NCBI RefSeq assembly: GCF_003063475.1 | Contig: NZ_NESP01000001.1 | Coordinates: forward strand, 124,001-188,000 | Length of the DNA: 64,000 nucleotides | Origin: Limnohabitans curvus | GTDB lineage: Bacteria > Pseudomonadota > Gammaproteobacteria > Burkholderiales > Burkholderiaceae_C | Direction of reading: 5' to 3' | Shown: in pieces, positions 25,049-35,444 of the stretch | How positions within the stretch are numbered: position 1 is the stretch's first letter | How the letters are laid out: the number at the start of each line of letters is the position of its first letter | Program-made: the position numbers and the translations under genes | Notes under the pieces: generated by a model | Seen by the model: only the letters and a program-made list of their open reading frames with translations | Database searches by the model: none | What the model was told of the DNA's origin: nothing

Positions 25049-26311
25049 ATGCATCTGAACGAACTCAAGGCACTGCATGTGTCTGAAGTGCTGAAACAAG
25101 CCGAAGAACTCGAAATCGAAAACACAGGCCGCATGCGCAAGCAAGAGCTGATGTTTGCCATCATCAAAAAACGCGCTCGCGCTGGCGAACAGGTGTTTGC
25201 AGATGGTGTGCTCGAAATCTTGCCCGACGGCTTTGGCTTCTTGCGCAGCCCAGACACCAGCTACACCGCTTCGACTGACGACATCTACATCAGCCCCAGC
25301 CAAGTGCGTCGTTTCAACCTGCACACCGGCGACATGATTGAAGGCGAAGTGCGCATCCCCAAAGACGGCGAGCGTTACTTTGCTCTGACCAAACTCGACA
25401 AGGTCAACGACGACCTGCCTGAGAACAACAAGCACAAGGTCATGTTCGAGAACTTGACCCCGCTGTTCCCCCGCGAACAGATGAAGCTGGAACGCGAAAT
25501 CAAAGGTGAAGAAAACATCACCGGCCGCATCATCGACATCATTGCACCCATCGGCAAAGGCCAGCGCGCCTTGGTCGTGGCCCCGCCCAAGAGCGGTAAG
25601 ACCGTGATGATGCAGCACATTGCCCACGCCATCGCGGCCAACTACCCCGACGCCCACATGATGGTGTTGTTGGTGGACGAGCGCCCAGAAGAAGTGACAG
25701 AAATGCAGCGCTCGGTCAAAGCCGAAGTGATTGCCTCCACCTTCGACGAACCCGCGGCACGTCACGTGCACGTGGCCGAAATGGTGATCGAACGCGCCAA
25801 ACGTTTGGTGGAATTGAAAAAAGATGTGGTCATCTTGCTCGACTCCATCACCCGCCTCGCTCGCGCTTACAACAACGTGGTTCCTTCATCCGGCAAAGTG
25901 CTGTCTGGCGGTGTGGACTCCAACGCCTTGCAACGCCCCAAGCGCTTCTTTGGTGCGGCCCGCAAAGTGGAAGAAGGTGGCTCACTCACCATCATCGCCA
26001 CCGCCTTGGTCGACACCGGCAGCCGCATGGACGAAGTGATCTTTGAAGAATTCAAAGGCACGGGTAACTGCGAAATTCACCTCGACCGCCGCTTGTACGA
26101 AAAGCGTGTGTTCCCCGCCATTCAACTCAACCGCAGCGGCACACGCCGTGAAGAGCTGTTGTTGCCACCCGAAATCTTGTCAAAGACCCGCATCCTGCGT
26201 CAGTTCATGTACAACATGGACGAAATCGAATCCATGGAAATGGTTTTGAAGAGCATGAAGGCGACCAAGTCCAACGTCGAGTTCTTCGACATGATGCGTC
26301 GCGGCGGTTAA
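25049..26311 (+). CDS. rho: Transcription termination factor Rho
   Basis: 420 residues, standard length. Hexameric RNA-dependent ATPase helicase. RNA-binding cold-shock-like part includes [11 protein letters not shown]; Walker A is PPKSGKT, followed by the Q-loop/R-loop region with [14 protein letters not shown] and [31 protein letters not shown]. The ATG at 25049 starts [10 protein letters not shown], the conserved N-terminus. The 150 bases between the trxA terminator and rho are a long leader with GC-rich stretches; rho genes are often autoregulated in such leaders, which is inference here. Confidence 0.98.
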   Translation: MHLNELKALHVSEVLKQAEELEIENTGRMRKQELMFAIIKKRARAGEQVFADGVLEILPDGFGFLRSPDTSYTASTDDIYISPSQVRRFNLHTGDMIEGEVRIPKDGERYFALTKLDKVNDDLPENNKHKVMFENLTPLFPREQMKLEREIKGEENITGRIIDIIAPIGKGQRALVVAPPKSGKTVMMQHIAHAIAANYPDAHMMVLLVDERPEEVTEMQRSVKAEVIASTFDEPAARHVHVAEMVIERAKRLVELKKDVVILLDSITRLARAYNNVVPSSGKVLSGGVDSNALQRPKRFFGAARKVEEGGSLTIIATALVDTGSRMDEVIFEEFKGTGNCEIHLDRRLYEKRVFPAIQLNRSGTRREELLLPPEILSKTRILRQFMYNMDEIESMEMVLKSMKATKSNVEFFDMMRRGG

Positions 26312-26319
26312 TTCCCAAA

Positions 26320-27273
26320 TCAATTCGGGACCAAAAACTCCCGACTGATGCTCGCGCCAATCTCGTTCACACGATCCAAGAACTGTGTGAGGTAGGCGTG
26401 CAGCCCATTGGCCAAGATTTCTTCAATGCGGCTGAACTCCATCTCGGCGCACAACTTGCCCGCACGGCGATAGCTTTCTAACGAACGGTCGTCCGACACC
26501 ATCGAGATGTTGTTGACCACTTCGTTCAAGCACGCATGCAGCGAGCGCGGCATGTCGGCACGCAGAATTAAAAGCTCTGCCACGCGCTCGGGGTGAATCA
26601 CATCGCGGTAGACCTTGCGGTAAATCTCAAAACCCGACACGCTACGCAAAATCGCGCTCCAGTGGTAGAAGTCGTGCTGCTCGGTTTTCTCTGTGCCATC
26701 GGCAAACAAGTCGCCATGCACGGCGTGGAACTTCACATCCACCAAACGGGCGGTGTTGTCAGCGCGCTCTAGGAATGTGCCCAAGCGCATAAAGTGCAAA
26801 GCCTCATCCATCAGCATGGTGCCCACGGTCACACCGCGTGAGAGGTGCGAGCGGAACTTGACCCATTCAAAAAATTCACCAGGGTCGCTCTCGAGCAAAC
26901 CGCTCTTCAAGATGCGGTTGAGTTCCAACCACGTTTGGTTTTGTGTTTCCCACACTTCGGTGGTAAGGCTCCCACGCACAGCACGCGCGTTTTCACGCGC
27001 AGCGCGCAAGCACGAGATGATGGATGACGGGTTGTTCTCATCCTTCACCATGAATTCCATCACACGTTGTGGCGTGATGTCGCCATGACGGGCTTGGTAG
27101 GCTGGCAACAACTCGCTGATAGACAGCAAGCCTTCCCAACCCAGCAGCGCCACTTCGGCAGACTGAGGCAGCAAAGAGGTTTGGTAGTTCACGTCCAGCA
27201 GGCGTGCGGTGTTTTCGGCCCGCTCGGTATAGCGGGACATCCAAAACAGGTGGTCAGCGGTACGGCTCAGCAT
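26320..27273 (-). CDS. Alpha-E domain protein (COG2307 type)
   Basis: 317 residues, almost all helical. The N-terminus LSRTADHLFWMSRYTERAENTARLL is the family signature, with a second RYTERAENTARLLDV-like helix and repeated R-D motifs later (FLERADNTARLVDVKFH). The function is not known biochemically; the family always accompanies circularly permuted ATP-grasp and transglutaminase-like proteins. It begins 2 bases after the stop of the ATP-grasp gene, so they form one operon. A fused paralogue lies at 35445-38165. Confidence 0.9.
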   Translation of the reverse strand: MLSRTADHLFWMSRYTERAENTARLLDVNYQTSLLPQSAEVALLGWEGLLSISELLPAYQARHGDITPQRVMEFMVKDENNPSSIISCLRAARENARAVRGSLTTEVWETQNQTWLELNRILKSGLLESDPGEFFEWVKFRSHLSRGVTVGTMLMDEALHFMRLGTFLERADNTARLVDVKFHAVHGDLFADGTEKTEQHDFYHWSAILRSVSGFEIYRKVYRDVIHPERVAELLILRADMPRSLHACLNEVVNNISMVSDDRSLESYRRAGKLCAEMEFSRIEEILANGLHAYLTQFLDRVNEIGASISREFLVPN

Positions 27274-27275
27274 TG

Positions 27276-28721
27276 TTAAACCTCAAGAATCCATGTGTCT
27301 TTGGTGCCGCCGCCTTGGGACGAGTTCACCACCAGTGAGCCTTCTTTCAGCGCCACGCGGGTCAAACCGCCGGGCACCATTTGCACGGTCTTGCCGCTCA
27401 ACACGAAGGGGCGCAAATCAATGTGGCGCGGGGCTATGCCGCTCTCCACATACGTGGGGCAGCTCGACAAGCTCAGCGTCGGTTGCGAGATATAGCCATC
27501 AGGCTTGGCCAGCAACACTTGGCGGAACTCTTCAATCTCGGCCTTGGTCGCGGCAGGCCCAACCAACATGCCGTAGCCACCTGCGCCGTGCACTTCTTTC
27601 ACCACCAGCTTGTCGAGGTTGGCCAGCGTGTACGCCAAGTCGTCTTTCTTGCGGCATTGGAAGGTCGGCACGTTGTTGAGGATGGGCTTCTCACCCAAAT
27701 AGAACTCAATCATTTGCGGCACATAGGGGTAGATGGACTTGTCATCGGCAATGCCGGTGCCCACCGCGTTGCAAATGTTCACATGGCCTGCTTTGTAAAC
27801 CTCCATCAAACCGGCGCAACCCAACGTCGATGTTGAGCGGAACACGTTGGGGTCCAAGAAGTCATCGTCCACACGGCGGTAAATCACGTCCACGCGCTTG
27901 GGGCCGCGTGTGGTGCGCATGTAGACGAAGTTGTCTTTCACAAACAGGTCTTGGCCTTCGACCAACTCCACACCCATTTGTTGCGCCAAGAAGGCGTGCT
28001 CAAAGTAGGCGCTGTTGTACATGCCGGGGGTGAGCACCACCACAGTGGGGTTATCGGTGGTGGACGGGCTGCTGGCCCGCAAAGTTTCTAACAGCAAGTC
28101 TGGGTAATGCGCCACCGGGGCCACGCGGTGTTGGCTGAACAACTCGGGGAAGAGGCGCATCATCATCTTGCGGTCTTCCAGCATGTAGCTCACGCCGCTG
28201 GGCACACGCAAGTTGTCTTCGAGCACGTAGTACTCACCTTTGCCTTGGGCATCAGGCGCACGCACGATGTCGATGCCGCTGATTTGCGAATACACCTGGT
28301 TGGGCACATCCACACCATGCATCTCGGGGCGGTACTGCGCGTTGTTCAAAATCTGCTCACTCGGAATGAGGCCCGCTTTAAGAATGTTCTGCTCGTGGTA
28401 CACGTCGTGGATGAACATGTTCAACGCATTCACGCGCTGCACCAAGCCTTGCTGCATGCTCGTCCACTCGTGGGCGGGAATGATGCGGGGAATCAAATCA
28501 AACGGAATCAAGCGCTCGGTGCCTGCCCCGTCTTCATCCTTGTCGCCGTACACCGCGAAGGTGATGCCGACGCGACGAAAAATCATCTCGGCCTCTTCGC
28601 GCCTGTCGCGCATGGTCTGTGGGTCTTGGCGCTTGAGCCAGTCCAAGTAGTTCCGGTAGTGGGGGCGCACCGCGCTGTCGATAAACGGCAGCTGGGCGTA
28701 CATTTCATCAAACTTGTGCAT
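27276..28721 (-). CDS. Circularly permuted type 2 ATP-grasp protein (COG2308 type)
   Basis: 481 residues. Landmarks are VLTPGMYNSAYFEHAFLAQQMG, RRVDDDFLDPNVFRSTSTLGCAGLM, KEVHGAGGYGMLVGP and the late metal-binding strand region ESGIAPRHIDLRPFVLSG. The ATP-grasp elements are circularly permuted relative to classical enzymes; the family is predicted to make amide bonds between amino acids or peptides. AGGAG lies 8 bases before the ATG at 28721; a GTG at 28739 is possible. It precedes the alpha-E gene in an operon. Predicted ligase activity is inference from the fold. Confidence 0.92.
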   Translation of the reverse strand: MHKFDEMYAQLPFIDSAVRPHYRNYLDWLKRQDPQTMRDRREEAEMIFRRVGITFAVYGDKDEDGAGTERLIPFDLIPRIIPAHEWTSMQQGLVQRVNALNMFIHDVYHEQNILKAGLIPSEQILNNAQYRPEMHGVDVPNQVYSQISGIDIVRAPDAQGKGEYYVLEDNLRVPSGVSYMLEDRKMMMRLFPELFSQHRVAPVAHYPDLLLETLRASSPSTTDNPTVVVLTPGMYNSAYFEHAFLAQQMGVELVEGQDLFVKDNFVYMRTTRGPKRVDVIYRRVDDDFLDPNVFRSTSTLGCAGLMEVYKAGHVNICNAVGTGIADDKSIYPYVPQMIEFYLGEKPILNNVPTFQCRKKDDLAYTLANLDKLVVKEVHGAGGYGMLVGPAATKAEIEEFRQVLLAKPDGYISQPTLSLSSCPTYVESGIAPRHIDLRPFVLSGKTVQMVPGGLTRVALKEGSLVVNSSQGGGTKDTWILEV

Positions 28722-28765
28722 CTTAGGAACTCCTAGCACCTCTTACGCAAGTTGGATGCCAGCTC

Positions 28766-31165
28766 TCAGAATACGTGTTGCCAATAGCGTTGTCTTTGAT
28801 TTCGCTCACATTGCACCAACTTGGGCTGCTCACTGTGCCATGTCGACGCACCACAACGGGGTGTCTGCACCACAAGCACCCCTAAATCGCTGTAACGCCG
28901 CAACACATCAGGCCTGGGATGACCAAAGCGATTGCGGTAGCCCGCTTGCACGATGGCGACGCTAGGCTGTACAGCCTCCAGAAAGGCTGGCGTGGACGAT
29001 GTGGCGCTGCCGTGATGCGGCACCAGCAGCCAATCGGCTTGCAGGGCTTGGTCGCTTTGCAGCAGGTCTTGCTCTTGCGCAGCTTCGATGTCGCCCGCGA
29101 GCAAGGCGGATGTGTTGTGCGCACTCACGCGCAGCACACAACTCAGTGCATTGGGTTTGAGCTTGCGCTCATAGTCACTTGCACTCGGGTGCAACACCTC
29201 AAACTGCACACCATCCCACGTCCACAATTGCCCGCGTTCGCAGCGCTGCATCGCGCCCAACTGTTGCAGCGGATGCTCTGTCGCAATCGACGTCAACACA
29301 CCCGCCTGCGGCTGCATGGCCATCACCGCAGGTGCGCCGCCGCTGTGGTCGCTGTCTTGGTGGCTGATGACGATGCGGTCTAGCCGCTCACCCCACGCAC
29401 GCAGCAAGGGCACCAACACGCGCTGGCCCGCATCGGTCTCAGCCGAATAGCGTGGCCCTGTGTCGTACAGCAAGCTGTGCGTGGCCGTGCGCACCAACAC
29501 CGCATGGCCCTGCCCCATGTCGGCAGCCACCAGCTCAAACGTGCCGTGTGCAGGGCGTGGTGTTTGCCAACTGAGCACCGGCAGCACCAAGGCCACGCCA
29601 AACCAACGCAGCCACATGGGCACGCGCAGGGCCCACACCCCCATGCCCACCAACGCTGCAGCTCCCACCCACAAAGGCGCAGCAGGTGCAGACCATTGTG
29701 CCCAAGACACACCCGCACATGCCTTGAGCAGCCACACCAACCACTGCAAAGCCTCAGCCGCCATGCTCCATGCGAATGGCAACACCAACCCCAACAAACA
29801 GAGGGGCGTGACCACTAAAGTCACCCACGGCACCGCCAGCAAGTTGGCAAACAAACCCACGACAGAGACTTGGTGAAACAGCAGCAAAGTCAGCGGGGCC
29901 AAGCACACACTCATCAACCACTGTTCGCGCCACATGCGCTGGGCGGAAGCCCACACTGTGTTGGCAGGCGCATGCGAGCCCGATGTAAACAACACACCCA
30001 CCGCCACAAAGCTGAGCCAAAACCCCGCTTGCATCAGCGCCCACGGGTCTAACGCCAGCACCACCGCGCACACGGTCAGCCACACCTGCATCAAAGGCCA
30101 ACGCAAACCATACACACGCAGCAGCGTGACCATGCCCAACATCCACACGGTGCGCTGCGCAGGCACACCCCAGCCGGTGAACACCGCATACGCCAGCGCC
30201 ACACCTGCAGCACACGCGCTCGCGGCAATGGGCGCGGGCAACCACAAGCTCCAAGGTTGGCGAGGCGACCACACATCACTGCGCCGCCACAACCAGCCCA
30301 CACATAAGGCCGCTAGCCATGCCAAGCCCGTGATGTGCAAACCTGAAATGGCCATGAGGTGTGCCACGCCGGTCGCACGAAACACATCCCAGTCCGCACG
30401 CTCAATCGCCGCTTGGTCGCCCACCAACAAGGCCGCCACAATGCCCGCCACGGCACGGTCGGCTACGTGTGCATCAATGGCGCTGCGCACGCGCTGACGC
30501 AGCCGCTCCACGGGGTGTGTCCATGTGCTGCCTAGCCATTGCGGCGGCGTGTCTTTGGCGCCGTTGCGCACATAGCCTGTGGCTTGCAAGCCCTGCTCCC
30601 ACAGCCACAGCTCGTAATCAAACCCGTGTGGGTTGATGTGGCCATGCGGCGCTTTGAGGCGCACGGCTAGTTGCCAGCGGTCGCCGGGGCGCAAATCAAC
30701 GGGCGGCGGTTGTAGTTTGTCGTCGCTGCCATTCAAACGGTTGCCGTACCAACCGATCAGCAACTGCGGCGGCAGCTGCACCAGTGCGCCGTCACTCTCA
30801 CGCGCAGACGCCACCTCGAAGCGAAACCGCGCACTGTCTTCCACGCGCTGCGGCAAGTTGGCCACGATGCCCACCACTTGCAAGGTGCGGCCTTCGAGCG
30901 CTGGGTTCAAAGCGCTTTGCGCATAGTGGCTGGCCCGCACGCCTGCTTGGGCAAAAGCCAATACAGCCGCCAGCGCAAACCAAGCTGCGGCCTGCAACCA
31001 AACGCCAGCCAACCCACGCGTGAAACGCACGACGGCAAAAGCCATCGCTAAAGCTGCTGCACTCAAACCCCAATACACCTCACCCGCCCACAACGGCGCC
31101 TGCTGCAACTGCAAAGCCGTGCCCGCTATCCAGCCCAAAGCCAAAGGTGTGATGACAGAAAACAT
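28766..31165 (-). CDS. comEC: ComEC/Rec2-family DNA uptake channel
   Basis: 799 residues. N-terminal DUF4131-like membrane region (about 1-200), the competence domain with the helices around HLMAISGLHITGLAWLAALCVGWLWR and further TM segments, and a C-terminal metallo-beta-lactamase-like domain (ADMGQGHAVLVRT, DRIVISHQDSDHSGG, LLAGDIEAAQEQDLL). It imports single-stranded DNA across the inner membrane in natural transformation. The start ATG at 31165 is chosen because the N-terminal segment upstream is non-hydrophobic. ComEA/ComF are not in the window. Confidence 0.95.
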   Translation of the reverse strand: MFSVITPLALGWIAGTALQLQQAPLWAGEVYWGLSAAALAMAFAVVRFTRGLAGVWLQAAAWFALAAVLAFAQAGVRASHYAQSALNPALEGRTLQVVGIVANLPQRVEDSARFRFEVASARESDGALVQLPPQLLIGWYGNRLNGSDDKLQPPPVDLRPGDRWQLAVRLKAPHGHINPHGFDYELWLWEQGLQATGYVRNGAKDTPPQWLGSTWTHPVERLRQRVRSAIDAHVADRAVAGIVAALLVGDQAAIERADWDVFRATGVAHLMAISGLHITGLAWLAALCVGWLWRRSDVWSPRQPWSLWLPAPIAASACAAGVALAYAVFTGWGVPAQRTVWMLGMVTLLRVYGLRWPLMQVWLTVCAVVLALDPWALMQAGFWLSFVAVGVLFTSGSHAPANTVWASAQRMWREQWLMSVCLAPLTLLLFHQVSVVGLFANLLAVPWVTLVVTPLCLLGLVLPFAWSMAAEALQWLVWLLKACAGVSWAQWSAPAAPLWVGAAALVGMGVWALRVPMWLRWFGVALVLPVLSWQTPRPAHGTFELVAADMGQGHAVLVRTATHSLLYDTGPRYSAETDAGQRVLVPLLRAWGERLDRIVISHQDSDHSGGAPAVMAMQPQAGVLTSIATEHPLQQLGAMQRCERGQLWTWDGVQFEVLHPSASDYERKLKPNALSCVLRVSAHNTSALLAGDIEAAQEQDLLQSDQALQADWLLVPHHGSATSSTPAFLEAVQPSVAIVQAGYRNRFGHPRPDVLRRYSDLGVLVVQTPRCGASTWHSEQPKLVQCERNQRQRYWQHVF

Positions 31166-31217
31166 GGCCACATATTCAGCGCAACATGGCGGCACGTGGG
31201 CGATGCCCACTCACAAG

Positions 31218-31250
31218 TTAAAAAGCCCCGACCATTCGGCAGGGGCTTCT
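31218..31250 (-). terminator. Terminator after the surface-adhesin-E-like gene
   Basis: Read on the minus strand, AAGCCCC (31242-31248 complement) and GGGGCTT (31223-31229 complement) form a stem with a loop near GCCGAATGGT, followed by a T-run ending TTTTTAAC. It lies directly downstream of the 31274-31702 gene and just before comEC. Confidence 0.75.
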
Positions 31251-31273
31251 TCTATCCAAGGGACAGGTTGGGT

Positions 31274-31702
31274 TCAGCCAGCAGCGGCCTTAGACCCGCA
31301 CACTTCTTTCTTCAAAGCTGCCAAGTAAGTATTGGGACGAATGGCAGATTCGCGTGGACGCCACTCGTGCACATCGTCCGAGGCCACTTCTTTGCCCTTG
31401 CCCATTTGCTTGTCAAAGTAGCTCACTGACAGGCGTACCACCGTGTCGTTTTTGCAGTACATGCGCACGCGCAGCATCATCGACTTGTAGTTTTCACCAG
31501 TTGGCGTTTTTTCGCCTTTGGGCAAATCGGTCAACACCCATGCGTAGCGCGACACGTGGACGGGCATGACCGCTTCTTTGTCGAAGTAATACGTGGCTTC
31601 ATCTTCCTTCACCAGCTCGCTCCACTCAGCCGAAGCAGGCGCAGCCCAGGCCAGTAGGCTGGTCAACACAAAAGCAACAACAGAGAAGTGGCGTGAACGC
31701 AT
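31274..31702 (-). CDS. Surface-adhesin E-like periplasmic protein
   Basis: 142 residues. Signal peptide (MRSRHFSVVAFVLTSLLAWAAPASA) and a small beta-rich domain: EWSELVKEDEATYYFDKEAV, MMLRVRMYCKNDTVVRLSVSYFDKQMGKG. This matches the surface-adhesin E family, named from a Haemophilus protein; the actual role here is unknown. One Cys in the mature part. The ATG at 31702 is the one that gives a proper signal peptide. A terminator follows. Confidence 0.8.
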   Translation of the reverse strand: MRSRHFSVVAFVLTSLLAWAAPASAEWSELVKEDEATYYFDKEAVMPVHVSRYAWVLTDLPKGEKTPTGENYKSMMLRVRMYCKNDTVVRLSVSYFDKQMGKGKEVASDDVHEWRPRESAIRPNTYLAALKKEVCGSKAAAG

Positions 31703-31823
31703 GGTGGGTCTCAAAGATAAAACTGACTTGCCTAGGGTATCGGCGGGGCTGCAAAAAACTTGAGCAAAAAAGCGCACTTCTTTGGCGCATAAGGCTTGGC
31801 GCGTGTCTTGCTAGAGAAAAGAC

Positions 31824-34800
31824 ATGTCTATCCATGCTGCACTCCACCACGTCACCCACTACAGCTACGACCGCTTGGTTGAGTTAGGCCCGCAGGTCAT
31901 CCGCCTTCGCCCTGCTCCCCACTGCCGCAGCAACGTGATTTCGTACTCACTCAAGGTCGAGCCCGAGCACTTCATCAACTGGCAGCAAGACCCGTTTGCG
32001 AACTACCAAGCGCGTTTGGTGTTTCACGAGAAGACCACCGAGTTCAAAGTCACGGTGGACTTGGTGGTGGAGATGGCGGTGTACAACCCGTTCGACTTTT
32101 TCCTCGAGCCCCACGCCGAAAAGTTCCCCTTCGCCTATGGCGTCACCTCGGCCCAAGAGCTGGCTCCCTACTTGGTGACCAACCGCTTCACGCCCAATTT
32201 CAAGCACTACTTCAAGAGCATCGACTTCAAGGCGCTCAAGCGTGAACCCATTCGCACCATCGACTTTTTGGTGGAAATCAACCGCAAGCTGCACGAAGAC
32301 ATCGCGTACACCATCCGCATGGAGCCCGGCGTGCAAACGCCCGAAGAAACGCTCACCCTGCGCAGTGGTTCGTGCCGCGACACCGCATGGTTGCTGGTGA
32401 ATTTGCTGCGCCACTGCGGCTTGGCCGCCCGCTTTGCGTCTGGTTATTTGATTCAACTCGCCCCCGATGTGAAGTCACTCGACGGCCCCAGCGGCACGGA
32501 GGTGGACTTCACCGACTTGCACGCTTGGTGCGAGGTGTACCTGCCCGGCGCAGGCTGGATTGGTCTTGACCCCACGTCGGGCCTGTTGGCTGGCGAAGGC
32601 CACATTCCGCTGGCGTGCACACCGCAGCCATCGAGCGCCGCACCGATTGAAGGCTTGGTGGACGAAGCCGAGGTGGAATTTGGCCACGAGATGAAAGTCA
32701 CCCGCGTGCTTGAATCACCACGCGTGACCAAGCCCTACACCGAAGGCGAATGGATGGAGGTGCTGGCCTTGGGCGACGAGGTGGACCGCCGACTGACAGA
32801 AGGCGATGTGCGACTGACCATGGGCGGTGAACCCACCTTCGTCACCGTACACGACCGCGACGCACCAGAATGGAACACCGATGCACTGGGCCCGACCAAA
32901 CGCGGCTTTGCCACCGAATTGGTGCACAAGCTGCGTGCCGAATATGGCGATGGCGGCTTCTTGCATTTCGGCCAAGGCAAGTGGTACCCGGGCGAGCAGC
33001 TGCCGCGCTGGGCGCTTGGCATTTACTGGCGCACCGACGGCCACCCTTGCTGGCACAACCCCGATTTGTTTGCCGACGAACGCGTGCCCAGCAGCTACAC
33101 CACCGAAGACGCACAACGCTTCACCCAAACCCTCGCACACAAACTGGGGCTGGACGACCAATACATCACCCCCGGTTATGAAGACACGTGGTACTACCTG
33201 TGGCGCGAGCGACGCTTGCCTGTCAACGTCGACCCATTTGATGCCAAGCTCGACGACGAGATGGAACGCGTGCGCCTGCGCCGCGTGTTTGACCAAGGCT
33301 TAGACAAAACCGTGGGCTATGTGTTGCCTCTCAAAGCTGGCGAAGTGGCAGGCGGCCCGCGTTGGAGCACCGGCCCTTGGTTCTTGCGCGACGAGCGCAT
33401 GTACCTCGTCCCCGGCGACTCGCCCATGGGCCTGCGCTTGCCACTCGACTCACTACCGTGGGTCAGCCAAGCCGACTACCCCTACGCGATTGAGCAAGAC
33501 CACTTTGCTGAGCGCAAGCCCCTGCCCCACGCGGCGGCCTTGCGTGCGCAGTACTCGCACCACGCACGCCACACACATTACGACCACCACATCAACACGC
33601 ATGTGGCGGGCGGCGGCATAGCCCAAGGCGGCACGGTGGGCCTGCAAACGGGCATGGGGCAAGACGGCTTTGTGCCCAGCACCGCGCACCCTGTGCCGGC
33701 CAAAGACCAATCGGCACATTGGATCACCCGCACCGCGATTTGCGTGGAAGTGCGCGACCCATCGCGTGCCAACGGCCCCGCCGTTGAGTTGAAGGCGATG
33801 GAAAACCCACAAGGTTTGATCTACGTTTTCATGCCGCCACTGGGCGACTTGGAAGACTACCTAGAACTCCTCAGCGCGATTGAAGCCACGGCAGAAGAGT
33901 TGGGCGTGCGCCTTGTGTTGGAAGGCTATCCGCCCCCACGCGATGTGCGCCTCAAAGTGCTGCAAGTCACGCCTGACCCCGGCGTGATTGAGGTCAACAT
34001 CCACCCCGCCCACAACTGGCTGGAAATCGTGGACCACACCGAGTTCTTGTACAAGGCCGCGTTTGAATCGCGCCTGTCTGCCGAAAAGTTCATGACCGAC
34101 GGACGCCACACCGGCACGGGCGGCGGCAACCACATCGTCATGGGCGGTGCCACGCCTGCGGACAGTCCGTTTTTGCGCAAGCCCGAGCTGTTGGCTTCAC
34201 TCATCTTGTATTGGCACAACCATCCGTCGCTCAGCTATTTGTTCAGCGGGATGTTCATTGGCCCAACCAGCCAAGCACCGCGCGTGGACGAAGCGCGCAA
34301 TGACCAAATTTATGAGCTGGAAATTGCGCTGGCAGAGATCCGTCGACACAGCGAGAAATTTGGTCTGAGCAGCTCCGGGCCGTGCCAAGCTGCGAAAGCC
34401 CCCTCGGGGGGCAGTGACCCACACGCAGTGGGGGAACGTGGGGGCGACACATTCATGCCGCCATGGATCGTGGACCGCACGCTGCGCAACTTGCTGATTG
34501 ACGTCACAGGCAACACGCACCGCAGCGAGTTTTGTATCGACAAGCTCTACTCGCCTGATTCATCCACCGGACGTTTGGGCTTGCTCGAATTGCGCGCCTT
34601 TGAGATGCCGCCGCATGAACGCATGAGCATCGTGCAGCAGCTCTTGCTGCGTGCCTTGGTCGCACGTTTCTGGGAAACACCTTACCAAGCGCCTGCGACA
34701 CGCTGGGGCACCGAGCTACACGACCGCTTCTTGTTGCCGCATTTCGTCAAAGCAGACTTTGACGATGTGCTGACTGAGTTGGGCGACTGCGGCTTTCAGT

Positions 34801-35390
34801 TCGACCCCGCATGGTTTGCCCCACACTTTGAATTCCGCTTCCCACGCGTGGGCGATTTGCAAACACTGGGCATCAACCTCACGCTGCGCAACGCCTTGGA
34901 GCCTTGGCACGTCATGGGCGAAGAAGGGTCGAGTGGCGGCACGGTGCGCTATGTGGATTCGTCGCTGGAACGCATCGAGGTGCATGTGGCTGGCCTCAAC
35001 CCCAGCCGCCACACCATCACGGTCAATGGCACGCCGCTGCCGTTGCAACCGACAGGCACGGTGGGCGAATACGTGGCCGGTGTGCGTTACCGCGCATGGG
35101 CGCCGTCATCGGCTTTGCACCCCACCATTGGCGTGCATGTGCCGCTGACCTTTGACATTGTGGACACGTGGATGAAGCGCTCTGTGGGGGGCTGCCAGTA
35201 CCACGTGGCGCACCCCGGTGGGCGCAACTACGACAGCTTTCCCGTCAACGCGTACGAGGCTGAAAGCCGACGCTTGTCACGCTTCTTCCCGCTCGGCCAC
35301 ACACCGGGAAAACTGGATGTACCGCAAGCCACCGTGGGGGTGCCTGCCAGCAAAGAGTTCCCCTTCACGTTGGATTTGCGACGCGTCTAA
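31824..35390 (+). CDS. Transglutaminase-like N-domain plus DUF2126 protein
   Basis: 1188 residues. Residues 1-85 form the bacterial transglutaminase-like N-terminal domain, then a transglutaminase core with the triad Cys184 (LRSGSCRDTAWLL), His233 (DLHAWCEVYL) and Asp249 (IGLDPTSG). From about residue 300 to the end is a DUF2126-type part (RLTMGGEPTFVTVHDRDAPEW ... GKWYPGEQLPRWA). Near residue 853 a repeat-like sequence is inserted in frame (separate entry). First gene of the three-gene operon of the ATP-grasp/alpha-E/transglutaminase system. Peptide cleavage or cross-linking is the predicted role. Confidence 0.9.
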   Translation: MSIHAALHHVTHYSYDRLVELGPQVIRLRPAPHCRSNVISYSLKVEPEHFINWQQDPFANYQARLVFHEKTTEFKVTVDLVVEMAVYNPFDFFLEPHAEKFPFAYGVTSAQELAPYLVTNRFTPNFKHYFKSIDFKALKREPIRTIDFLVEINRKLHEDIAYTIRMEPGVQTPEETLTLRSGSCRDTAWLLVNLLRHCGLAARFASGYLIQLAPDVKSLDGPSGTEVDFTDLHAWCEVYLPGAGWIGLDPTSGLLAGEGHIPLACTPQPSSAAPIEGLVDEAEVEFGHEMKVTRVLESPRVTKPYTEGEWMEVLALGDEVDRRLTEGDVRLTMGGEPTFVTVHDRDAPEWNTDALGPTKRGFATELVHKLRAEYGDGGFLHFGQGKWYPGEQLPRWALGIYWRTDGHPCWHNPDLFADERVPSSYTTEDAQRFTQTLAHKLGLDDQYITPGYEDTWYYLWRERRLPVNVDPFDAKLDDEMERVRLRRVFDQGLDKTVGYVLPLKAGEVAGGPRWSTGPWFLRDERMYLVPGDSPMGLRLPLDSLPWVSQADYPYAIEQDHFAERKPLPHAAALRAQYSHHARHTHYDHHINTHVAGGGIAQGGTVGLQTGMGQDGFVPSTAHPVPAKDQSAHWITRTAICVEVRDPSRANGPAVELKAMENPQGLIYVFMPPLGDLEDYLELLSAIEATAEELGVRLVLEGYPPPRDVRLKVLQVTPDPGVIEVNIHPAHNWLEIVDHTEFLYKAAFESRLSAEKFMTDGRHTGTGGGNHIVMGGATPADSPFLRKPELLASLILYWHNHPSLSYLFSGMFIGPTSQAPRVDEARNDQIYELEIALAEIRRHSEKFGLSSSGPCQAAKAPSGGSDPHAVGERGGDTFMPPWIVDRTLRNLLIDVTGNTHRSEFCIDKLYSPDSSTGRLGLLELRAFEMPPHERMSIVQQLLLRALVARFWETPYQAPATRWGTELHDRFLLPHFVKADFDDVLTELGDCGFQFDPAWFAPHFEFRFPRVGDLQTLGINLTLRNALEPWHVMGEEGSSGGTVRYVDSSLERIEVHVAGLNPSRHTITVNGTPLPLQPTGTVGEYVAGVRYRAWAPSSALHPTIGVHVPLTFDIVDTWMKRSVGGCQYHVAHPGGRNYDSFPVNAYEAESRRLSRFFPLGHTPGKLDVPQATVGVPASKEFPFTLDLRRV
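34382..34446 (+). repeat. REP-like palindromic sequence inside a coding region
   Basis: Contains the hairpin GCCCCCTCGGGGGGC (34398-34412) followed by GACCCACACGCAGTGGGGG and ACGTGGGGGC. Sequences of this kind occur as interspersed repeats in many Comamonadaceae genomes, usually between genes. Here it lies in frame in the DUF2126 gene and encodes about 22 residues (around AKAPSGGSDPHAVGERGG) in an otherwise conserved protein, as if it had been inserted. Confidence 0.6.
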
Positions 35391-35444
35391 ACACCCCATT
35401 CAACCGATGGCCAACCCCGAAGGCGGTGAGACAATGCAGCCACT

